Origin: Archangium sp.
GTDB lineage: Bacteria; Myxococcota; Myxococcia; Myxococcales; Myxococcaceae
Direction of reading: 5' to 3'
Assembly (NCBI GenBank): GCA_016793525.1
Contig: JAEUJT010000136.1
Span: 1-8,771, forward strand
DNA length: 8,771 nt
This document shows positions 5,090-8,771 of this stretch, piece by piece; position 1 is the stretch's first letter; every line of letters starts with the position of its first letter. The notes under the pieces were generated by a model, which saw only the letters and a list, made by a program, of their open reading frames with translations, searched no databases and was not told the origin of the DNA. Both the position numbers and the translations under genes were made by a program.

Positions 5090-7558
5090 TCACGGCAAAG
5101 GAACGGCCGCGCGCGACGCCTCGAGGCGCTCGACCCACGCCGCTTGCGCCGCCGCGCCCTGGGGGGAGTCGAGCTGCTGGCCATGACGCACCTCGTCGAG
5201 CGCCGAACGCCAGGCGCCGAGCCGCTCGTGGGCCGAGGCCATGCGGTAGTGCAGATCGGCCCGCTGCGGCTCCAGGCGCGCGGCGGTCTGCAGCGCGTCG
5301 AGCGCTTTGCCGTGCCGGCCGTCGTTCGACCACAACGCGGCCTCGAGCACGAAGAGGTGCACCCGAGACGCAGCCGCGTTCGCGAAGGGCCGCAGCCGAC
5401 CGATGAGCTCGCGCGCCTCGGCGGAGCGACCTTCGGCGGAGAGAAAGTCGACCGCCAGCAGCCCGGCGGCGATGTCGGCGGGGGCGCTGCGCAGCCGAGC
5501 GGTGAGAAGCCCCAGCCCGTCGCTCCGGCGCCCATTCATCGCCAGCACCCGCGCGTGGAGCACGACCTGCTGGCCCCGCTCGTCGGCAGGGAGCTCCTCG
5601 AACCGCGCGAGCGCCTCGGCCGCGCCTCCGGTATCGGCCAGCTGGCGCACGAGCAGCAGCCGCGCTTCACGAGCGACCTCTGGCGTGGGCGCTTCGGCCT
5701 CGGCCACGCGGAGGAACTGGGCGGCGAGGCCAGGGTTGGTCGAGCGCAGCACGCCCCACGCGCGCTCGAGAAAGCCGGGGAGCGGCACGAGGATTCGCTC
5801 GAAGTCACCCTGCGCGCTGGCCACCGCCAAGGCCCGTGGCAGCGCCGAGAAGTCGCCCAGGGAAAACGCCGTCTTGAGCTCGAGCAAGGCCTGGCTTCGC
5901 TGCCCCAGCCGCAGCAGCGCGTCGGCGGCCGCGAGGTGCGCGCGCGGGTCGTTCGGCCGCAGCTGGAGCCAGCGGTTGACCCACGCCAGCGCGTTGCGCG
6001 CGTCGCCCCGCAGCGCCGACCATTGGGCCGCGTTGGCGTAGAGCACCCAGTCGCTCGGGTGGCGGTCGATGGCCTGTTTCACCTGGGGGATCACGTCGGC
6101 CGGGGCCGCGGCGGCGCGCGACGCCTCGAGCACCGCGCGCTCCGCCTCGAGGTGGGTGGGGCGGCCCGCGACGAGGCCCAGCGCACTCAGCGCCACCGCG
6201 GCCCCCAACACCGCGGCGAGACGGCCCGGCGCCAAGCGGCGCGCCGACGCCTCTTCGTCGGAACCCGCGACGAGGCCCAGCGCGACCGCGACCAGCACCG
6301 GCACCGCGTTGAGCTCGAGCGCGAAGTCGAACACGTCGTGCAGCGCCGCTCCCGCGACGGCCAGCAGCACCACCGTCTCGAGCGGTTGTTCCCGGGCGCC
6401 GCGCCAGAGCGAGCGCGCGTTCCACGCGGCGGCGAGGCTCAGCGCGAGGGCCGCGACGACGCCCACCTCGGTGAGCCACTGGAGCGCGACATTCTCAGGG
6501 TGGGTAAAGGTGACGCCGAGCTGCTCGGTCTGAAACGGCGTGAAGCCGACCTCGAAGGCCCCCACGCCCAGGCCAGTTCGAGCGAACCCCCGCACGCCCT
6601 CGAAGAACATCGGCCAGAGCTCGACCTTGGTGGCGCGCAGCTTCTCGAGGGAGCTGAGCGATTCGGCCCGCAGCAGCAGATCTTCGTAGGCGACCCCGCC
6701 GGCCGCCAGCAGCACCGCGCCCATGGCCAACCACGGCGCCACGGCGCGCACCCCGCCCGCGCGCCGCGCCATGGTCACCGCCGCCACCAGCCCCCAGGTG
6801 ACGCCGAAGAAGGCGATGCCGCCGCGCGACATCGACAGAAGTGTCGCCAGCCCGCATGCCAGCGCCCCCGCGCCCCACCCGAGCGCCGCCTCGCGGTCGG
6901 GCGTCGACAGCGCCAGCCCGAGCGCCACGGTGCTGGTGACGGTGAGAAAAGCCGCGAGGTGGTTCGTGTTGCCGAAGGGGGTGATGAGCGGCAGATCGGC
7001 GAAGAAGGTGTACACGCCGAAGAGCGAGGGCGCGCCGGCCACCGCGTGCCCGAACCCGATGACGGCCACCGCGATGCCCACGCCGGCCATCACCCGGTAG
7101 AGCCGGAGACGCGGGGCCTCTTTCCGCCCCAGCTGCACCGCGGCCCACAGCAACGCGCCGAGCGCGACGGTGCGGGCCAGCGCGCGGTACGTCGACGGCG
7201 CGTCGACCGACACCGGCCTCCAGCGCTCGAGGCCCAGGGGCACCAAGGTGAAGTCGCGCAGCTCGGCGGCGCGCGGGCTCACCAGGCCGAGCAGCGCTGG
7301 CGGGAGTGGAATGAGCTGCAGCACCTCGAGCGCCGCCACCGCCACTGGCAGCCACACCATCGGGTGCCACAGCTGCCGCCGCTGGTTCACCACCACGCCG
7401 ACACCCATCGCTCCCGCGGCGACGAGGGCGACGACGCAGAGCAGCGGCAGGGTCCACGGCGGGGCACCTCCGATGCTGAGCGGCAACACCACCAGCGCAG
7501 CGGCGACCGCGCCTTCGGCCACGAGGCTCCACACACGCTGGCTGGCCGACGCAGGCAT
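5090..7558 (-). CDS. O-antigen ligase/polymerase (Wzy/WaaL-like) membrane protein with C-terminal TPR region
   Basis: An 822-aa inner-membrane protein. Residues 1-465 contain about ten to twelve hydrophobic segments. Family hallmarks are GNTNHLAAF (196-204), LSMSRGG (241-247, with the conserved Arg245) and the periplasmic-loop motif HPENVALQWLTEVG (353-366, His353). These are typical of the O-antigen ligase / Wzy C superfamily, which joins or extends undecaprenyl-linked glycans at the periplasmic face. From about 468 to 815 the protein becomes Ala/Leu/Arg-rich and helical, with TPR-like units such as DWVLYANAAQWSALRGDARNAL, PRAHLAAADALLRLGQRSQALL and ADLHYRMASAHERLGAWRSAL; this part probably lies in the periplasm and binds partners. 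The ligase-plus-TPR arrangement is known among bacterial O-antigen ligase family and protein O-glycosylation enzymes, so the acceptor could be lipid A core, exopolysaccharide or protein. The ATG at 7558 begins the first hydrophobic segment's leader but has no clear Shine-Dalgarno. It is the first gene of the minus-strand operon. Confidence 0.93.
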   Translation of the reverse strand: MPASASQRVWSLVAEGAVAAALVVLPLSIGGAPPWTLPLLCVVALVAAGAMGVGVVVNQRRQLWHPMVWLPVAVAALEVLQLIPLPPALLGLVSPRAAELRDFTLVPLGLERWRPVSVDAPSTYRALARTVALGALLWAAVQLGRKEAPRLRLYRVMAGVGIAVAVIGFGHAVAGAPSLFGVYTFFADLPLITPFGNTNHLAAFLTVTSTVALGLALSTPDREAALGWGAGALACGLATLLSMSRGGIAFFGVTWGLVAAVTMARRAGGVRAVAPWLAMGAVLLAAGGVAYEDLLLRAESLSSLEKLRATKVELWPMFFEGVRGFARTGLGVGAFEVGFTPFQTEQLGVTFTHPENVALQWLTEVGVVAALALSLAAAWNARSLWRGAREQPLETVVLLAVAGAALHDVFDFALELNAVPVLVAVALGLVAGSDEEASARRLAPGRLAAVLGAAVALSALGLVAGRPTHLEAERAVLEASRAAAAPADVIPQVKQAIDRHPSDWVLYANAAQWSALRGDARNALAWVNRWLQLRPNDPRAHLAAADALLRLGQRSQALLELKTAFSLGDFSALPRALAVASAQGDFERILVPLPGFLERAWGVLRSTNPGLAAQFLRVAEAEAPTPEVAREARLLLVRQLADTGGAAEALARFEELPADERGQQVVLHARVLAMNGRRSDGLGLLTARLRSAPADIAAGLLAVDFLSAEGRSAEARELIGRLRPFANAAASRVHLFVLEAALWSNDGRHGKALDALQTAARLEPQRADLHYRMASAHERLGAWRSALDEVRHGQQLDSPQGAAAQAAWVERLEASRAAVPLP

Positions 7559-7603
7559 GAGGGGTCGACGCTCTACACGCCGAGCAGCGATTCACGAAGC
7601 ACC

Positions 7604-7618
7604 GGCGCGTTGCGCGCC
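7604..7618. promoter_or_regulatory. GC-rich 6-bp dyad in the 5' region of the ligase-operon transcript
   Basis: GGCGCG-TTG-CGCGCC is a perfect 6-bp inverted repeat with a 3-nt centre, 45 bp upstream of the ligase-like ATG. It could be a hairpin in the minus-strand leader or an operator. In DNA this rich in G and C such short GC-only dyads arise often, so the call is weak. Confidence 0.22.
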
Positions 7619-7665
7619 TGGGGTAAGGAGAGACCCAGCGGGAGCCGGAGGGCGCAGCCCACGGT

Positions 7666-7680
7666 CGTCAGCCGCTGACG
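7666..7680. promoter_or_regulatory. 15-bp dyad, candidate operator in the divergent intergenic region
   Basis: CGTCAGC-C-GCTGACG is a perfect 7-bp inverted repeat around one central base. It lies between the divergent starts at 7558 and 7736, 55 bp before the RIO kinase ATG and 107 bp before the ligase-like ATG. Its size and symmetry fit a dimeric regulator's binding site, but no promoter hexamers could be placed with confidence and no regulator gene is adjacent. Confidence 0.35.
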
Positions 7681-7724
7681 TCGGTGGTACGCCGGCCGAG
7701 GTCGAACAACGAAGTCGTCGCAGC

Positions 7725-7729
7725 GAGGG
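7725..7729 (+). promoter_or_regulatory. Shine-Dalgarno of the RIO kinase gene
   Basis: GAGGG lies six bases before ATG 7736. This is the clearest ribosome binding site in the window and fixes the start of the RIO kinase. Confidence 0.7.
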
Positions 7730-7735
7730 CCCACG

Positions 7736-8771
7736 ATGGAGCTGCAGCACCTGGTGGACGAAGGCATCATCGACGAAGTGTTTCAGCAGCTGAAGACGGG
7801 CAAAGAGGCCGAAGTCTGGTTGGTCAGCCACCGCGGCGAGCCGGTGGCCGCCAAGTTGTACAAAGAGCGCGCGTACCGCAGCTTCAAGAACGACTCCGGC
7901 TACACCGAGGGCCGGCAAGTACGAAACACGCGCACCCAGCGCGCGATGGATCGCGGGAGCGCGTTCGGCAAGCGCTCGGCTGAAGAGGCGTGGAAGTCGG
8001 CCGAAGCCGACGCGCTGCGGGCGTTGAACGCGGCCGGGGTGCGAGTGCCGAAGCTGGTGCTGTTCTACGAAGGCGTGCTGCTGATGGAGGCCATCGGTGA
8101 CGCCGAAGGGCGGGTCGCGCCACGGCTGATCGAAGCCGGCCTCACCCAGGAGCAGGCGCTGCCGTTGTACGAACAGCTGCGCGGAGAGGTCATCAAGATG
8201 CTCGCCGCCGACCTCATTCACGGCGACTTGTCGGAGTTCAACATTCTGATGGCCTCCGACGGGCCGGTCATCATCGACTTTCCCCAAGTCGTCGCCGCCG
8301 CGCGCAACTCGAGCTCGGAACAGTACTTTCGCCGCGACCTGGGCAACTTGCTGCGCTTCTTCTCGGCGCTCAACCCCGAGGTGGCCAAACACGCCGGCGA
8401 CGTCGATGAGATCTGGCGCGCGTATACCCGGCGCGAACTGAGCGCCGGGTATGTGCCGTCGGGTCGTCCGGTGCCCAAACACGATCAGCCTCGCGCGGGC
8501 GACGGCCGCGGAGAGGGCCGGCAGCCTCGGAGACGACAGGACCCGCGCCGCTCGGGGGGGCCAACCGTCTCGATGCGCGGACAACCTGCGCCGCAGCAGC
8601 AAGGCCAGCGCCCTCAGCAGCAACAAGACCAGCGTCCGCGACAACGCGATCAGCGCGATCAGCGCCCGCCTCAGCAAGACCAGCGTCCATCACAGCAGCA
8701 GGGCCAGCGGTCGCAGCAGCAACAAGGTCAGCGCCCGCAGCAGCAACAAGACCAGCGTCCGCAGCAGCAAG
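7736..8771 (+). CDS. RIO-family atypical serine protein kinase with Gln/Arg-rich repeat tail (3' partial)
   Basis: The reading frame starts at ATG 7736 and is still open at the window edge, giving 345 codons; the true C-terminus is unseen. Residues 1-235 form a RIO1-type kinase/ATPase domain. It has the nucleotide loop TGKEAEV (21-27) in place of a Gly-rich P-loop, the ATP lysine Lys40 in VAAKLYK, and the RIO-specific segment YTEGRQVRNTRTQRAMDRGSAFGK (56-79). It also has the hinge VLLMEAIGD (114-122), the catalytic loop HGDLSEFNIL with Asp164 and Asn169, and the metal-binding IIDFPQ with Asp181. All catalytic residues are present. Residues 236-280 are a basic, disordered linker, and from about 284 to the edge the chain is almost only Gln, Arg, Pro, Asp and Gly in repeats. 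GAGGG at 7725-7729, 6 nt before the ATG, is a good Shine-Dalgarno. RIO proteins in archaea and eukaryotes act in small-ribosomal-subunit maturation; bacterial roles are poorly defined. It is transcribed away from the glycan/sigma operon. Confidence 0.95.
   Translation, partial: MELQHLVDEGIIDEVFQQLKTGKEAEVWLVSHRGEPVAAKLYKERAYRSFKNDSGYTEGRQVRNTRTQRAMDRGSAFGKRSAEEAWKSAEADALRALNAAGVRVPKLVLFYEGVLLMEAIGDAEGRVAPRLIEAGLTQEQALPLYEQLRGEVIKMLAADLIHGDLSEFNILMASDGPVIIDFPQVVAAARNSSSEQYFRRDLGNLLRFFSALNPEVAKHAGDVDEIWRAYTRRELSAGYVPSGRPVPKHDQPRAGDGRGEGRQPRRRQDPRRSGGPTVSMRGQPAPQQQGQRPQQQQDQRPRQRDQRDQRPPQQDQRPSQQQGQRSQQQQGQRPQQQQDQRPQQQ
8424..8452 (+). other. Strong inverted repeat (hairpin) inside the RIO kinase gene
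   Basis: Two perfect 11-bp arms, ATACCCGGCGC (8424-8434) and GCGCCGGGTAT (8442-8452), flank a 7-nt loop, GAACTGA. The structure encodes YTRRELSAGY, exactly where the kinase domain ends and the disordered tail begins. No T-run follows, so it does not look like a Rho-independent terminator. It could be an RNA structure that slows translation or affects mRNA stability, a REP-like element, or chance. Confidence 0.75.
8594..8771 (+). repeat. In-frame tandem/dispersed 24-bp repeats encoding a Gln-rich tail
   Basis: The 3' part of the RIO kinase gene is a degenerate repeat array. One 24-bp unit (encoding QQQQDQRP) occurs identically at 8615-8638 and 8738-8761. A near-identical unit at 8714-8737 encodes QQQQGQRP and lies directly next to the second copy. 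Shorter variants fill the space between (QQQGQRP, QRDQRDQRPP, QQDQRPSQ, QQQGQRSQ). All are multiples of three, so copy-number change would keep the frame. The array continues past the window edge. Confidence 0.9.

Larger units (their letters stand above)
7559..7735. other. Divergent intergenic region (ligase operon / RIO kinase)
   Basis: This 177-bp stretch is the largest non-coding interval in the window and must hold the promoters of both divergent units unless the ligase operon is read from elsewhere. Besides the two dyads and the RIO Shine-Dalgarno, I see no convincing sigma-70 or GGAAC-type ECF promoter on either strand and no terminator. Confidence 0.6.

Noticed and set aside
3622..5406. 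A 594-codon plus-strand open frame across the sigma and GGDEF genes
   Set aside because: It is antisense to three recognisable genes (sigma, GGDEF and the ligase 3' end), with compositionally biased translation and no motifs.
4982..7678. An 898-codon open frame on the plus strand, longer than any accepted gene
   Set aside because: It lies antisense to the ligase-like gene and overruns it at both ends. Its translation is Arg/His/Gly/Ala-rich with no domain pattern, as expected for the reverse complement of GC3-rich codons. The minus-strand product has clear family motifs.
7592..8677. A 361-codon minus-strand open frame opposite the RIO kinase
   Set aside because: The plus-strand product has all RIO catalytic motifs. 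The opposite frame is Arg/Ala/Leu-rich and lacks any recognisable domain.
8594..8771. Repeat array considered as a CRISPR or non-coding satellite
   Set aside because: The repeats lie in frame with the RIO kinase, have no unique spacers of constant length, and encode a regular QQQQ-x-QRP peptide.

Overview
The window is GC-rich, densely coded DNA and reads as an ordinary chromosomal segment of a myxobacterium-like (Myxococcota) organism. This is inferred from strong third-position G/C preference, long spurious antisense reading frames, and the gene types present: an FHA-GGDEF protein, an ECF sigma factor with a zinc-finger/FecR partner, and a RIO kinase. Taxonomy cannot be settled from the sequence alone. 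I see no tRNA, rRNA, CRISPR array, transposase or attachment site.

Layout: (1) 83-919, plus strand, an unrecognised protein of 278 aa with a GSGP-type nucleotide-binding-like N-terminus. (2) 921-1967, minus strand, a zinc-dependent, probably NADPH-using YahK-type alcohol/aldehyde reductase. It converges on gene 1 with one base between the stop codons. (3) 2039-7558, minus strand, a tight four-gene group transcribed from right to left. In transcription order it encodes a multi-spanning O-antigen ligase/polymerase-like protein with a C-terminal TPR-type region (5090-7558), an FHA-GGDEF diguanylate cyclase (4126-5046), an ECF sigma factor (3487-4125) and a membrane-anchored anti-sigma/FecR-like protein (2039-3490). 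The spacings are 43 bp, then 0 bp (TGA directly followed by GTG), then an ATGA overlap. The reductase could be a fifth member, since it starts 71 bp downstream in the same direction. (4) 7559-7735, a 177-bp divergent intergenic region with two short perfect dyads. (5) 7736 to the window end, plus strand, a RIO-family kinase that is cut off inside a Gln/Arg/Pro-rich repeat tail.

Working model (inference): the minus-strand operon joins cell-surface glycan polymerisation or ligation to two signalling layers. One is c-di-GMP synthesis gated by a phosphothreonine-reading FHA domain. The other is a transmembrane zinc-finger anti-sigma/ECF sigma switch with a periplasmic FecR-like sensor. The RIO kinase is divergently transcribed and shares the upstream region. 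No catalytic residue examined is missing. The most unusual items are the operon's composition, the ZAS-TM-FecR-helical anti-sigma architecture, the RIO kinase repeat tail, and a strong hairpin inside the RIO gene at the junction between kinase and tail.
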